DNA of 64,000 bases, from positions 2,431,001-2,495,000 of the forward strand of contig NZ_CP119676.1 in the NCBI RefSeq assembly GCF_029318635.1, in the 5' to 3' direction. The position numbers were made by a program, and so were the translations under genes. Within the stretch, counting starts at the first letter, position 1; each line of letters begins with the position of its first letter. The notes under the pieces were generated by a model. It had not been told where the DNA came from. It did no database searches and saw only the letters and a program-made list of their open reading frames with translations. This stretch comes from Varunaivibrio sulfuroxidans (GTDB taxonomy: Bacteria > Pseudomonadota > Alphaproteobacteria > Rhodospirillales > Magnetovibrionaceae). Positions 7,716-21,276 of the stretch are shown here, piece after piece.

Positions 7716-9506
7716 ATGACCGAAGCGTACAAAATTACCGATCACAAATATGACGCGCTGGTCATCGGCGCCGGCGGCGCGGGTCTTCGCGCGACGCTGG
7801 GGATGACCTCGTCCGGCCTTAAAACGGCGTGCATCACCAAGGTTTTTCCGACCCGCTCGCACACCGTCGCGGCGCAGGGCGGCATCGGCGCGGCGCTTGG
7901 CAATATGGCCGAGGACGACTGGCGTTGGCATATGTACGACACCGTCAAGGGGTCGGACTGGCTGGGCGATCAGGACGCCATCGAATACATGTGCCGCAAC
8001 GCGATCCCCGCGGTTCAGGAGTTGGAGCACTTCGGCGTGCCCTTTTCGCGCAATGCCGAGGGACGCATTTACCAACGCCCGTTCGGCGGCCACATGCGCA
8101 ATTTCGGCGAGGCTCCGGTGCAGCGCGCCTGCGCCGCCGCCGATCGCACCGGACACGCGATCCTGCATACGTTGTACCAACAGTGCCTTAAGCGCGACGC
8201 CGAATTCTTCGTCGAGTATGTCGCCATCGACCTGATCATGGATGACGAGGGCGCATGCCAAGGCGTCTTGGCGTGGAACCTGGACGACGGCTCGCTGCAT
8301 CGTTTCCAGGCCCACACGACGGTCTTGGCCACCGGCGGTTATGGCCGGGCGTGGTTCTCGTGCACGTCGGCCCATACCTGCACCGGCGACGGCAACGGCA
8401 TGGTGGCGCGCGCCGGGTTGCCGCTGCAAGATCTCGAATTCGTTCAGTTCCACCCTACCGGGGTTTACGGCGCCGGTGTGCTGATTACCGAAGGCGCGCG
8501 CGGCGAAGGCGGCTATTTGACCAATTCCGAGGGCGAACGCTTCATGGAGCGCTATGCCCCGACCGCCAAGGACCTCGCTTCGCGCGATGTGGTGTCGCGG
8601 GCGATGACGGTGGAAATTCGCGAAGGGCGTGGCGTCGGCCAGCACAACGATCATATCTTCCTACATTTGGAGCACCTGGGCGGCGATTTGCTCCATGAGC
8701 GGTTGCCGGGGATTACCGAGTCGGCGCAAATTTTCGCCGGTGTCGACGCCACCCGCGACCCGATCCCGGTTCTGCCGACGGTCCACTACAACATGGGCGG
8801 CATCCCCACCAACATTCATGGCGAGGTTTTGCGTCCGACCGCCGACGACCCGGACGCCATTTGCCCGGGCTTGATGGCGATCGGCGAATGCGCCAGCGTT
8901 TCGGTCCACGGGGCCAACAGGTTGGGCACCAATTCGCTGCTTGATATCGTCGTCTTTGGGCGCGCCGCGGGCTTGCGCGCGGCGGAGATTGTCAAGCCCG
9001 GTTCCTCTTTGCCGCCGCTGGCCAAGGGGGATACGGAAAAAGCGTTGGATCGCCTGGATCGCCTACGCAACGCCTCGGGCGTGATGCGCACGGCGGATAT
9101 TCGCCTGGAAATGCAAAAAACCATGCAGAACAACGCCGCGGTGTTCCGCGATCACGACGTTCTCGAAGAGGGACGGCGCAAGATCGATTCGGTGGTCGAG
9201 GCCTTGGGTGAAATCAACGTTTCCGATCGCTCGATGGTCTGGAACTCCGATCTCGTCGAGGCCCTGGAATTGGAAAACCTTTTGGCGTGCGCTCAGATCA
9301 CCATGCATTCGGCGCTCGCCCGCGAAGAAAGCCGGGGTGCGCATGCCCGCGAGGACTTCGCCGAACGGGATGATGAAAAGTGGATGAAACATACATTGGG
9401 CTGGCTGGGCGAAAACAACACGGTGCGTCTCGATTATCGGCCCGTCCATACCTGGACGCTGACCGACGAGGTCGAGTACATCGTCCCCAAAACCCGCGTC
9501 TATTAA
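7716..9506 (+). CDS. sdhA: Succinate dehydrogenase flavoprotein subunit
   Basis: The 596-residue catalytic subunit oxidises succinate to fumarate. It shows the FAD dinucleotide fold ([11 protein letters not shown], residues 16-26) and the flavin-attachment histidine H49 in [10 protein letters not shown]. The substrate-side segments are [23 protein letters not shown] and [13 protein letters not shown]. Length and order match complex II of alphaproteobacteria. The start at 7716 lies 5 bp after the sdhD stop; the track upstream of it overlaps sdhD. No irregularity is seen. Confidence 0.97.
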   Translation: MTEAYKITDHKYDALVIGAGGAGLRATLGMTSSGLKTACITKVFPTRSHTVAAQGGIGAALGNMAEDDWRWHMYDTVKGSDWLGDQDAIEYMCRNAIPAVQELEHFGVPFSRNAEGRIYQRPFGGHMRNFGEAPVQRACAAADRTGHAILHTLYQQCLKRDAEFFVEYVAIDLIMDDEGACQGVLAWNLDDGSLHRFQAHTTVLATGGYGRAWFSCTSAHTCTGDGNGMVARAGLPLQDLEFVQFHPTGVYGAGVLITEGARGEGGYLTNSEGERFMERYAPTAKDLASRDVVSRAMTVEIREGRGVGQHNDHIFLHLEHLGGDLLHERLPGITESAQIFAGVDATRDPIPVLPTVHYNMGGIPTNIHGEVLRPTADDPDAICPGLMAIGECASVSVHGANRLGTNSLLDIVVFGRAAGLRAAEIVKPGSSLPPLAKGDTEKALDRLDRLRNASGVMRTADIRLEMQKTMQNNAAVFRDHDVLEEGRRKIDSVVEALGEINVSDRSMVWNSDLVEALELENLLACAQITMHSALAREESRGAHAREDFAERDDEKWMKHTLGWLGENNTVRLDYRPVHTWTLTDEVEYIVPKTRVY

Positions 9507-9521
9507 GGGAGGACATGGACA

Positions 9522-10298
9522 ATGGTTGAATTCATGCTTCCCAAGAACTCCCGTCCGGTGGCGGGCAAGACCGTCAAGGCGCCCGAGGGAACCAAGCGGG
9601 TCAAGGTCTTCAAGATCTACCGCTTCGACCCCGATGCCGACGCGCAGCCGCGCATCGACACCTTCGAAATCGATCTCGACGCTTGCGGGCCGATGATCTT
9701 GGATGCCTTGATCAAGATTAAGAACGAGATCGATTCGACCCTGACCTTCCGTCGTTCGTGCCGCGAGGGGGTGTGCGGGTCGTGCGCGTTCAACATCGAC
9801 GGCGTCAACACGTTGGCGTGTATCAAGCCGATCGGCGACGTGCGCGGCGACGTGAAGATTTACCCGCTTCCCCACATGCCGGTGGTGAAGGATTTGGTCG
9901 CCGATCTTTCGGTGCCTTATGCGCAGTACGCCTCGATCGAGCCGTGGTTGAAATCGGACACCCCCGCGCCGACCGGCGAGCGCCCGCAAAGCCCCGAGGA
10001 ACGCGCCCGCCTGGACGGCATGTGGGAATGCGTGCTGTGTTTTTGTTGCCAGACCAGTTGCCCGAGCTATTGGTGGAACGGCGATCGTTATTTGGGCCCG
10101 GCGGTATTGCTGCAGGCCTATCGCTGGATCGCCGATTCCCGCGATGAAGCGACCGGCGACCGGCTCGACAATGTAGACGATCCGTTCCGCCTGTACCGTT
10201 GTCACACCATCATGAACTGCACCAACACCTGCCCGAAACACCTTAATCCGGGCAAGGCGATCGCCGAGATCAAGCATCTGTTGTTAAAGCGGCGCTAA
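9522..10298 (+). CDS. sdhB: Succinate dehydrogenase iron-sulfur subunit
   Basis: The 258-residue electron-transfer subunit has the [2Fe-2S] ligands C80, C85, C88 and C100 ([10 protein letters not shown] and later LAC). The [4Fe-4S] and [3Fe-4S] cluster motifs are in [12 protein letters not shown] and [18 protein letters not shown]. It passes electrons from SdhA to ubiquinone. The start is preceded by GGGAGGA, 15 bp after sdhA. It is the last gene of the sdh operon and is followed by a terminator-like hairpin. Confidence 0.97.
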   Translation: MVEFMLPKNSRPVAGKTVKAPEGTKRVKVFKIYRFDPDADAQPRIDTFEIDLDACGPMILDALIKIKNEIDSTLTFRRSCREGVCGSCAFNIDGVNTLACIKPIGDVRGDVKIYPLPHMPVVKDLVADLSVPYAQYASIEPWLKSDTPAPTGERPQSPEERARLDGMWECVLCFCCQTSCPSYWWNGDRYLGPAVLLQAYRWIADSRDEATGDRLDNVDDPFRLYRCHTIMNCTNTCPKHLNPGKAIAEIKHLLLKRR

Positions 10299-10349
10299 AA
10301 CTCGGAGATCTCACGGCTTGCCATGGGATGGGGATGGCGAAAAGAGATT

Positions 10350-10383
10350 AAGGACCGCTGGGTAAATTGGCGGTCTTTTGTCT
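10350..10383 (+). terminator. Terminator after sdhB
   Basis: AAGGACCGC and GCGGTCTTT arms (about 10350-10358 and 10370-10378, one mismatch) enclose an 11-nt loop and are followed by a T-rich stretch. Confidence 0.6.
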
Positions 10384-10642
10384 TTTGGCGTCCTTAAGAC
10401 GCCGCAAGGGAAGCCAAAATTTGGATAATTGTCTCGTTCTTTAAGGGCGCGTGCGCTGCGCCGCGGGCAGAGGGGCTAATAAACGAGACGAAAGCGCCTA
10501 TATAAGTACATGGGACGGCTTACCACAGCCCCATCCACAGCCCCATGTTCGTTGTTATATGTCGTTCGTTATTATATGTCGGGTCTCGGTTTTTATTTAG
10601 AGCTTCTTTGCTCGGGGCGGTTTCGAAAGGTGATTGACACTC
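10384..10642 (+). repeat. Leader region of zapE with two short tandem repeats
   Basis: CCACAGCCCCAT occurs twice in tandem (10523-10534 and 10535-10546). It is followed directly by two 17-bp units beginning GTTCGTT (10547-10563 and 10564-10580), which differ at one base. The repeats lie 60-120 bp before the zapE start. I see no gene here. Confidence 0.7.
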
Positions 10643-11764
10643 ATGATTGACGGCCCTCTTGCAGAATATCGCGCCCGCGTTAATGGGGGCGACCTGAAAC
10701 CGGATCCGGTTCAGGCCCTGGCCGTGGAAAAACTGCAAAGTCTTTTTAACGCCCTCAAGGCGTATGAGCCGGTTCGCGGCCCGAAAAACTGGAAAGAACG
10801 CTTCGGCCTCGCCCGTCGCCGCGAAGACCCGCCCCAGGGTCTTTATCTTTATGGCGGCGTTGGACGAGGAAAATCCATGGTGATGGATTTGTTTTTCCAA
10901 ACCCTGCCGATGGATAAAAAACAACGCGTCCATTTTTACGCCTTTATGCAGAAGGTCCACGCCCGCCTCAATGAGTACCGCAAGTTCAAGGGCCGCGAAT
11001 CCGACCCGATTCCACCGATCGCGCGTCAACTGGCGGCGGAAGCGACGGTGCTGTGTTTCGATGAATTTCAGGTTCTCGATATCGCCGATGCGATGATCTT
11101 GGGGCGCCTATTCGAAACCTTGTTCGAGGAAGGCGTGGTGGTTGTCGCGACCTCGAACCGACCGCCGCGCGATCTGTATAAGGATGGGTTGCAGCGCGAC
11201 TTGTTCATGCCGTTTATCGACCTCCTGGAACGGAAAATGGATGTCTTGGCGTTGAACGGCGACCTTGATTACCGCCTGGAAACCATGCGCACGTTGGATA
11301 CCTACTTGATGCCGGCCGACATGGACGCCGAGGAGAAATTGGAAGAAATTTTCCGTCGCCTGACCCAGGGCGTACGTCCGAAGGCGGCGATTATCCCAGT
11401 GCAGGGGCGCGACGTCGCCATCCCCAAGGCGGTCGGCGGCACCGCGATGATCGATTTCGACGATATTTGCGGACGCCCCCTGGGCGCGGGTGATTATCTG
11501 GAAATCGCCCGGCGTTATCACACCGTAATTGTCTCCAATATCCCCAAGTTGTCGGCTGATCGCGGCGACGAGGCGAAACGTTTCGTCGCCTTGATCGACG
11601 CCTTATACGAGGCGCGAGTCAATTTCATTTGTTCCGCGGATGCGAAGCCGGATCAACTTTATGTTGCAGGTCATGGGCATTTTGAATTCGCCCGCACGGC
11701 ATCGCGCCTTGTCGAAATGCAGTCGGTTGCCTACATGGAGAAATGGCGTGCGCAACAGATGTGA
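10643..11764 (+). CDS. zapE: AFG1-like ATPase / cell division protein ZapE
   Basis: The protein is a 373-residue AAA-type P-loop ATPase of the AFG1/ZapE family. It has Walker A at LYLYGGVGRGKSMVMD, a Walker B-like VLCFDEFQVLDIADAM, and the family C-terminal segments SNIPKLSADRGDEAKRF and RLVEMQS. ZapE interacts with FtsZ in E. coli, and the mitochondrial homologue acts in protein quality control. I prefer the ATG at 10643 because AAAGG lies 12 bp upstream; the TTG three codons earlier is too close to it. In many Rhodospirillales this gene sits, as here, between sdh and mdh. Confidence 0.92.
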   Translation: MIDGPLAEYRARVNGGDLKPDPVQALAVEKLQSLFNALKAYEPVRGPKNWKERFGLARRREDPPQGLYLYGGVGRGKSMVMDLFFQTLPMDKKQRVHFYAFMQKVHARLNEYRKFKGRESDPIPPIARQLAAEATVLCFDEFQVLDIADAMILGRLFETLFEEGVVVVATSNRPPRDLYKDGLQRDLFMPFIDLLERKMDVLALNGDLDYRLETMRTLDTYLMPADMDAEEKLEEIFRRLTQGVRPKAAIIPVQGRDVAIPKAVGGTAMIDFDDICGRPLGAGDYLEIARRYHTVIVSNIPKLSADRGDEAKRFVALIDALYEARVNFICSADAKPDQLYVAGHGHFEFARTASRLVEMQSVAYMEKWRAQQM

Positions 11765-11975
11765 ATTGCGCGCTTTCCTGGAATGGGAAGTTAAAAGCAC
11801 CCCTTGTCATGGGGTTAGTCGTGTTCTTAGAAACACCTTGAAAATAAAGACGTTCTTATTGCATTTCTGGGATAGCTTCTTGCCCCGAGACGGGAAAAGG
11901 TCTAGTAACGAAAAAATGATTTTTGCACTGCGGCATGTCCCCCGCCCTTGGGATGGACTGGCAGTTTCCCGGTGA

Positions 11976-12953
<978 letters not shown>

Positions 12954-12964
12954 TCCGTGTTTCT

Positions 12965-13000
12965 CGCCCTGTGCCTGCAGGGCACTGCAGGCACAGGGCG
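12965..13000 (+). promoter_or_regulatory. 16-bp perfect palindrome between mdh and sucC
   Basis: The arms 12965-12980 and 12985-13000 are perfectly complementary (CGCCCTGTGCCTGCAG and its reverse complement) around a GGCA loop. No T-run follows, so it is unlikely to be a simple intrinsic terminator; an mRNA-processing, stabilising or attenuating hairpin is more likely. Confidence 0.75.
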
Positions 13001-13045
13001 TGGCGCACTTTCTGAAACCAGAAGCCTGCACGAGGCATTGTAGCA

Positions 13046-14242
<1,197 letters not shown>

Positions 14243-14243
14243 G

Positions 14244-15119
14244 ATGGCTGTTCTCGTTAATGCCGAAACCAAAGTGATCTGTCAGGGCTTTACCGGCGCG
14301 CAGGGCACGTTCCATTCCGAACAGGCGATCGCCTACGGCACCCAGATGGTGGGCGGCGTGACGCCGGGCAAGGGTGGGTCGCGCCATCTCGATCTTCCGG
14401 TGTTCGACACCGTCGCTCAGGCCGTGCACGCGACCGAGGCCAACGCCTCGGTGATTTACGTGCCGCCGCCGTTCGCCGCCGACGCCATCTTGGAGGCGAT
14501 CGACGCCGAGCTTCCTCTCGTCGTGTGCATCACCGAGGGCATTCCGGTGCTCGATATGGTGCGCGTCAAGCGCGCCTTGAAGGGGGCGAAAACACGTCTG
14601 ATCGGTCCCAACTGCCCCGGCGTCATCACGCCGGGTGAATGCAAGATCGGGATCATGCCGGGGCATATCCACACCAGGGGCAAGGTTGGCATCGTCTCGC
14701 GCTCGGGCACCTTGACCTACGAAGCCGTGGCGCAGACGACCACCGCCGGATTGGGGCAGAGCACGTGTATCGGCATCGGCGGCGATCCCGTCAATGGCAC
14801 GAATTTTGTCGATTGTCTGGACATGTTCCTGGGTGATCCCGAGACCGAAGCGATCGTGATGATCGGTGAAATCGGGGGCAGCGCCGAGGAAGAGGCGGCC
14901 GAATTCATCAAGGCGTCGAAAACGAAAAAACCGACGGTTGGCTTTATCGCAGGGATGACGGCGCCGCCGGGGCGCCGTATGGGCCATGCCGGCGCGATTA
15001 TTTCCGGCGGCAAGGGCACGGCGTCGGACAAGATCGAAGCGCTCAAAAGCGCAGGCATCGCGGTCGCGGACTCTCCGGCGTCCTTAGGGCGGACCATGCT
15101 GGAAATTCTTAAAGGGTAA
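14244..15119 (+). CDS. sucD: Succinyl-CoA synthetase, alpha subunit
   Basis: The 291-residue subunit carries the CoA-binding Rossmann domain ([18 protein letters not shown], residues 12-30). The phosphorylated active-site histidine is H248 in RRMGHAGAI, and [10 protein letters not shown] is present. It follows sucC after one base. It forms the alpha/beta heterodimer of the TCA enzyme. Length and motifs are standard. Confidence 0.97.
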   Translation: MAVLVNAETKVICQGFTGAQGTFHSEQAIAYGTQMVGGVTPGKGGSRHLDLPVFDTVAQAVHATEANASVIYVPPPFAADAILEAIDAELPLVVCITEGIPVLDMVRVKRALKGAKTRLIGPNCPGVITPGECKIGIMPGHIHTRGKVGIVSRSGTLTYEAVAQTTTAGLGQSTCIGIGGDPVNGTNFVDCLDMFLGDPETEAIVMIGEIGGSAEEEAAEFIKASKTKKPTVGFIAGMTAPPGRRMGHAGAIISGGKGTASDKIEALKSAGIAVADSPASLGRTMLEILKG

Positions 15120-15144
15120 CCAGGCGTAACAACTGGAGGTAACT

Positions 15145-15179
15145 GGGTTCGATTGCGCCGCCAGGGGGCGATCGAACCC
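15145..15179 (+). promoter_or_regulatory. Inverted repeat between sucD and sucA
   Basis: GGGTTCGAT (15145-15153) and ATCGAACCC (15171-15179) are perfect 9-bp arms around a GC-rich centre that can extend the stem imperfectly. No T-tract follows; it is probably an internal operon hairpin. Confidence 0.5.
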
Positions 15180-15225
15180 GTGACCAACATCAGAAAGGGA
15201 AATCCGAAACGGATTTTCAAGGGCA

Positions 15226-18180
15226 ATGGCGACATCGATCGATACATTCTTAAATGGCACTAATGCGGCTTTCGTGGCCGAATTGTATACGCGTTACCTC
15301 AAGGATCCCGACAGCATAGACTCCAGCTGGAAAACCTATTTCGAGGCCTTGGGCGATAATGAAAAGGCGGTCTTTGACGATCTCGTCGGGGCCTCGTGGG
15401 CGCCTCGGGAAACGGGGGTTGTCGGGCGTTACGCCCGTCCCGTCGGCAATACCCTGAGTGACGCCTACGCCACGCATGACGAGCTTTCGACGCATGCCGG
15501 CCAGGGAGGTGGTGAACTGGCCAACCGACCGTCGGTAGGCGCGGTGCGCCGGGCGACGCTGGATTCTATCCGCGCCTTGATGATGATCCGCTCCTACCGG
15601 GTGCGCGGCCACCTTATCGCGCGTTTCGATCCGTTGGGATTGGAAGGCAATACCGAACACGCCGAGTTGGATTACCGGCACTACGGCTTTGCCGATTCCG
15701 ATCTCGATCGTCCGATTTTCATCAATAGCGTCCTCGGGCTCGAAACCGCGACGCTGCGCGAAATTTTGCAAATCCTCAAGGAAACCTATTGCGGTTCGAT
15801 CGGTGTGGAATACATGCACATCATGGAGCCGGACGTGAAGTCCTGGATTCAAAGCCGCATCGAGGGAATTCGCAATCAGACCAGCTTCACCGTGCGCGGT
15901 AAACGCGCCATCTTGGAACGCCTGGTCGAGGCCGAAGGCTTCGAGAGCTTCCTTCAAGTCAAGTATACGGGCACCAAGCGTTTTGGCCTGGATGGCGGCG
16001 AGGCGACGGTGCCCGCGCTTGAGCAGATCATCAAACGCGGCAGCCAATTGGGGATGAAGGAAATTGTTTTCGGGATGCCTCATCGCGGCCGCCTGAACGT
16101 GTTGGCCAATGTCCTGCGCAAACCCTATCAGGCGATTATCTCGGAATTTCAGGGAAATTCGGTCCTGCCCGACGAGGTTTTGGGGTCGGGCGACGTCAAG
16201 TATCACCTGGGAACGTCCGCCGATCGCGTTTTCGACGGCGCCAACATTCATTTGTCCCTGGCCGCCAATCCGTCCCATTTGGAAGCCGTCAACACGGTGG
16301 TTCTGGGCAAGGTGCGTTCGAAACAAAAATTGCATGACGACCGTAAGCGCGAGCAAGTGATGGGTATATTGTTGCACGGCGACGCCGCGTTCGCCGGGCA
16401 GGGGCCGGTCGCCGAAACCCTCGATTTGTCGCAGCTCAAGGGCTACCGCACCGGAGGGACCATCCACTTCATCGTCAATAACCAGATCGGCTTCACCACC
16501 GCGCCGCGTTATTCGCGCTCCTCGCCGTATCCGTCCGATGTCGCCAAGATGATCCAGGCGCCGATTTTCCACGTCAACGGGGACGACCCCGAGGCGGTGG
16601 TTCACGTTTCGCGCATCGCGGTCGAATTCAGGCAGGAGTTTCATCGCGACGTGGTGATCGACATGTTCTGTTATCGCCGTCATGGCCATAACGAAGGCGA
16701 CGAGCCGATGTTCACCCAGCCGATCATGTACAAGACCATCGCCGGCCATCCGACGACACGCCAGTTGTACGCTCAAAAGCTGATTAGCGAAGGCATTTTG
16801 TCGCAACACGACGCCGATCAACTGGTTCAAGACTTCCACGCGCACTTGGAGCGTGAATTCGCCGCCGCCGATACCTACCGTCCCAACAAAGTCGATTGGC
16901 TGGAAGGCGAGTGGAAGGGGCTGGCGCAACTGAGCGGCGAAGAGGAGCTGCGTGACGACGACACCTCGGTGTCGATGGAACTGCTTGAAGAGGTCGGGCG
17001 CGCCATTTCCACGCCGCCGGACAACTTCGCGCTGAACAGCAAGATCGCCCGTCAGTTGAAGAACAAGAGGAAAATGATCGACACCCAAGAGGGCGTCGAT
17101 TGGGCGACCGCCGAGGCGCTCGCTTTTGGGACCTTGTTGGTCGAGGGCGCGATGGTGCGCCTGTCGGGTCAGGATTCGGGCCGTGGCACGTTTTCGCAGC
17201 GCCATTCGGTGCTGGTCGATCAGGAAAACGAGGAACGCTACGTTCCGCTCAACAACATTCGGCGCGATCAGGCCGAGTTCGAGGTCATCGACAGCCCGCT
17301 TTCCGAAGCCGGCGTGCTCGGCTTCGAATATGGCTACTCGCTGACCGACCCGCATGCCCTGGTGATCTGGGAGGCGCAATTCGGCGATTTCGCCAACGGC
17401 GCACAGGTGATCATCGATCAATTCATCGTTTCCGGTGAAACCAAATGGTTGCGCATGTCGGGTGTCGTCATGTTGTTGCCCCACGGCTTCGAGGGCCAGG
17501 GACCGGAACATTCCTCGGCGCGCTTGGAGCGTTACTTGCAACTGTGCGCGGAAAACAATATTCAGGTCGTCAATTGCACGACGCCGGCGCAATATTTCCA
17601 TGTTTTGCGTCGTCAGGTTCGCCGTAATTATCGCAAGCCCCTGGTTGTGATGGCGCCCAAGTCGTTGCTGCGTCATAAATTGGTGGTTTCCAACTTGGGG
17701 CAAATGGGGCCGCGTACGCGGTTTCGCCGGGTTTTGCCGGAAGCCGACCAGTTGGTTCTGGACAAAAACGTGCGCCGCGTCGTGCTCTGTTCGGGTAAGG
17801 TTTACTACGACCTTCTGGCGGCCCGGCGCGAACGCAAGATCGACGATGTGGCGCTGGTGCGTCTGGAACAGATATACCCCTTTCCTTGGAAAGGGATGCA
17901 GCAGCAGCTGTCGCGCTATCCCAACGCGGAAGTCGTCTGGTGTCAGGAAGAACCGGCGAACATGGGGGCGTGGACCTTTGTCGCACAACGCATCGAAACT
18001 ATTTTGCGCGAGATCGAACACACTTCGGCGAAGCCGTTTTACATCGGCCGACGCGGTGCGGCGTCACCCGCGGTCGGGCTCTTAAAGCGTCACCAAGAAG
18101 AACAGGCCTGGGTGGTCGATCAGGCGCTTGAGGGCAATCTGAAAGACATCGTTCAACCCCATCAACGCCCGAATTACTGA
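15226..18180 (+). CDS. sucA: 2-Oxoglutarate dehydrogenase E1 component
   Basis: The 984-residue thiamine-diphosphate enzyme decarboxylates 2-oxoglutarate and loads the succinyl group onto the lipoyl arm of SucB. The N-terminus (FVAELYTRYLKDPDSIDSSW) is the E2-docking region of the family. Characteristic segments are FGMPHRGRLNVLANV, LHGDAAFAGQG, HFIVNNQIGFTT, YRRHGHNEGDEP and, in the C-terminal half, LLPHGFEGQGPEHSSARLER. The position between sucCD and sucB-lpd is the usual alphaproteobacterial cluster. A long antisense open frame across this gene is only a codon-bias shadow. Confidence 0.97.
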   Translation: MATSIDTFLNGTNAAFVAELYTRYLKDPDSIDSSWKTYFEALGDNEKAVFDDLVGASWAPRETGVVGRYARPVGNTLSDAYATHDELSTHAGQGGGELANRPSVGAVRRATLDSIRALMMIRSYRVRGHLIARFDPLGLEGNTEHAELDYRHYGFADSDLDRPIFINSVLGLETATLREILQILKETYCGSIGVEYMHIMEPDVKSWIQSRIEGIRNQTSFTVRGKRAILERLVEAEGFESFLQVKYTGTKRFGLDGGEATVPALEQIIKRGSQLGMKEIVFGMPHRGRLNVLANVLRKPYQAIISEFQGNSVLPDEVLGSGDVKYHLGTSADRVFDGANIHLSLAANPSHLEAVNTVVLGKVRSKQKLHDDRKREQVMGILLHGDAAFAGQGPVAETLDLSQLKGYRTGGTIHFIVNNQIGFTTAPRYSRSSPYPSDVAKMIQAPIFHVNGDDPEAVVHVSRIAVEFRQEFHRDVVIDMFCYRRHGHNEGDEPMFTQPIMYKTIAGHPTTRQLYAQKLISEGILSQHDADQLVQDFHAHLEREFAAADTYRPNKVDWLEGEWKGLAQLSGEEELRDDDTSVSMELLEEVGRAISTPPDNFALNSKIARQLKNKRKMIDTQEGVDWATAEALAFGTLLVEGAMVRLSGQDSGRGTFSQRHSVLVDQENEERYVPLNNIRRDQAEFEVIDSPLSEAGVLGFEYGYSLTDPHALVIWEAQFGDFANGAQVIIDQFIVSGETKWLRMSGVVMLLPHGFEGQGPEHSSARLERYLQLCAENNIQVVNCTTPAQYFHVLRRQVRRNYRKPLVVMAPKSLLRHKLVVSNLGQMGPRTRFRRVLPEADQLVLDKNVRRVVLCSGKVYYDLLAARRERKIDDVALVRLEQIYPFPWKGMQQQLSRYPNAEVVWCQEEPANMGAWTFVAQRIETILREIEHTSAKPFYIGRRGAASPAVGLLKRHQEEQAWVVDQALEGNLKDIVQPHQRPNY

Positions 18181-18228
18181 GGGCGTGGGACATCATCTTT
18201 TTTATGCAATGAGGAAATAGAGGTCATT

Positions 18229-19579
18229 ATGGCGACGGAGATCAAAGTACCGGCTCTGGGCGAATCGGTCACCGAAGCGACTGTGTCAAAGTGGTTAAAG
18301 AACGTCGGCGACGCGGTCGGCGTCGATGAACCGCTGGTCGAATTGGAAACCGATAAGGTGACGATGGAGGTCAACGCCACGACCGCCGGCGTCCTGGCGG
18401 CGATTAGCGCCGCGGAAGGCACCGACGTCGAGGTTGGCGCGGTGCTGGGGGCGATCGATGAAAGCGCCTCGGCGGCGGACGCCCCGGCTCCGGCGAAGGC
18501 GGCTCCGGCCCCCGAAGCGGCTCCGGCGAAGGCGGCTCCGGCCCCCGTGGCCGCGGCGGCCTCCGCTGCGCCGACCCCCGCTGCGCCGACCCCCGCCCCG
18601 GCTCCGGCTCCGGCTGCGGCGGCTCCCGGATTGTCTCCAGCGGTGCGCCGGCTCGTCGAGGAAAACGGCCTCGACGCTTCGGTCATTCCGGCCAGCGGTA
18701 AGGACGGACGCTTGGTTAAGGGCGATGTGCTGACTTATCTCGAAAATCGCCCGTCCCCGCCCCCGCCCCCGCCCCCGCTCCCGCTTCGGGGCAAAGACTC
18801 CTGCGGCTCCCGCGCCTGCAGCGCCTGCGCCAAAGGCCGTCGCTCCGTCGGCGTCTTACCCGCCGCGTCCCGACGCCCCCCGCGAAGAACGGGTCGGAAT
18901 GTCCCGGTTGCGTCGGCGTGTCGCCGAACGGCTGAAGGAAGCGCAAAACTCCGCCGCGATGTTGACCACGTTCAACGAGGTTGACATGACCGAGGTCTTG
19001 GCGATGCGCAAACGGATACGCGACCAGTTCGAAAAGAAACACGGCGTCAAGCTGGGCTTCATGTCGATTTTCGCGAAGGCCTGCGTCGTCGCCCTGCGCG
19101 AATTTCCCGCCATCAACGCCGAAATCGAAGGAACCGATATCCTTTACAAGAATTACTACGATATCGGCATCGCCGTGGGCACGGAAAACGGCCTCGTCGT
19201 CCCCGTCGTGCGTGATGTGGATGCGCAATCGTTCGCGCAAATCGAGCAAACGATCGCCGACTATGGCCGGCGCGCCCGCGAGGGCCGCCTGACCATCGAC
19301 GAAATGACCGGCGGCACCTTTACCATCACCAACGGCGGCGTCTTTGGCTCGCTGTTGTCCACGCCGATCTTGAACGCTCCGCAATCGGGAATTCTGGGGA
19401 TGCACAAGACCCAGATGCGCCCGATGGTGATGCCCGACGGATCGATCGAGGCGCGCCCGATGATGTATTTGGCGTTGTCCTACGATCACCGCATCGTCGA
19501 TGGTCGCGAAGCCGTTTCGTTCCTGGTGCGCGTCAAGGAATCCCTTGAGGATCCTCAGCGTATCATGCTCGACGCCTAA
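18229..19579 (+). CDS. sucB: 2-Oxoglutarate dehydrogenase E2 (dihydrolipoyl succinyltransferase), apparent frameshift in the linker
   Basis: The gene is split over two frames. The first (18229-18984) encodes the lipoyl domain with the lipoylated lysine in [11 protein letters not shown], a long Ala/Pro linker and the E1/E3-binding domain ([15 protein letters not shown]). The second (productive to 19579) encodes the catalytic core from about [19 protein letters not shown] to [13 protein letters not shown]. The frame changes between about 18750 and 18790 in a C-rich tract (CCCCCG repeats). All three frames of this tract give plausible linker in pieces, and the Ala/Pro pattern is restored if one base is missing near 18752 and one near 18787. 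A sequencing or assembly indel is most likely, because loss of SucB would break the TCA cycle. A true mutation is possible. Confidence 0.85.
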
Positions 19580-19612
19580 GCCAACGCGGGGACAAAAGGA
19601 AGACCAATTATC

Positions 19613-21019
<1,407 letters not shown>

Positions 21020-21162
21020 CTACCGATACGGACCGTTCGTTCTAAAATGATGGCCGAGGCGTGGCCGTATTTTGGAACGGACTCTTGGTCGCGACGTTTG
21101 AAGTTTCAGTATTCGCGCCCTTTCCTAACGGCTCCGTCGGGTTGATGTTGGAACCGGACGTA

Positions 21163-21203
21163 AGCAAAAGGCCCCCCAGGCATAACCTGGGGGGCCTTTT
21201 GCT
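21163..21203. terminator. Strong bidirectional terminator between lpd and the chemoreceptor
   Basis: An 18-bp perfect stem (21163-21180 with 21186-21203) encloses CATAA. A/T-rich arms at its base make it a terminator in both directions, serving the convergent lpd and chemoreceptor genes. Confidence 0.9.
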
Positions 21204-21276
21204 TGGCGATTTTTCGTCCGGGTCCCGGTGTCGATCGGACCGACGGAACCCGGTCGAAGCAATAGTCCAAAAAGGA

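Noticed and set aside
15145-15179. tRNA-like GGTTCGAT segment between sucD and sucA
   Set aside because: It is one arm of a simple inverted repeat; no acceptor, D or anticodon arms can be drawn around it.
15250-18021. 923-codon open frame antisense to sucA
   Set aside because: It mirrors sucA codon bias in GC-rich DNA, resembles no protein and has no ribosome-binding site; sucA motifs on the + strand are unequivocal.
18740-18800. Programmed ribosomal frameshifting in sucB
   Set aside because: No slippery heptamer with downstream structure of the known kinds is seen, and two separate frame changes are needed; a sequence error or mutation explains it more simply.
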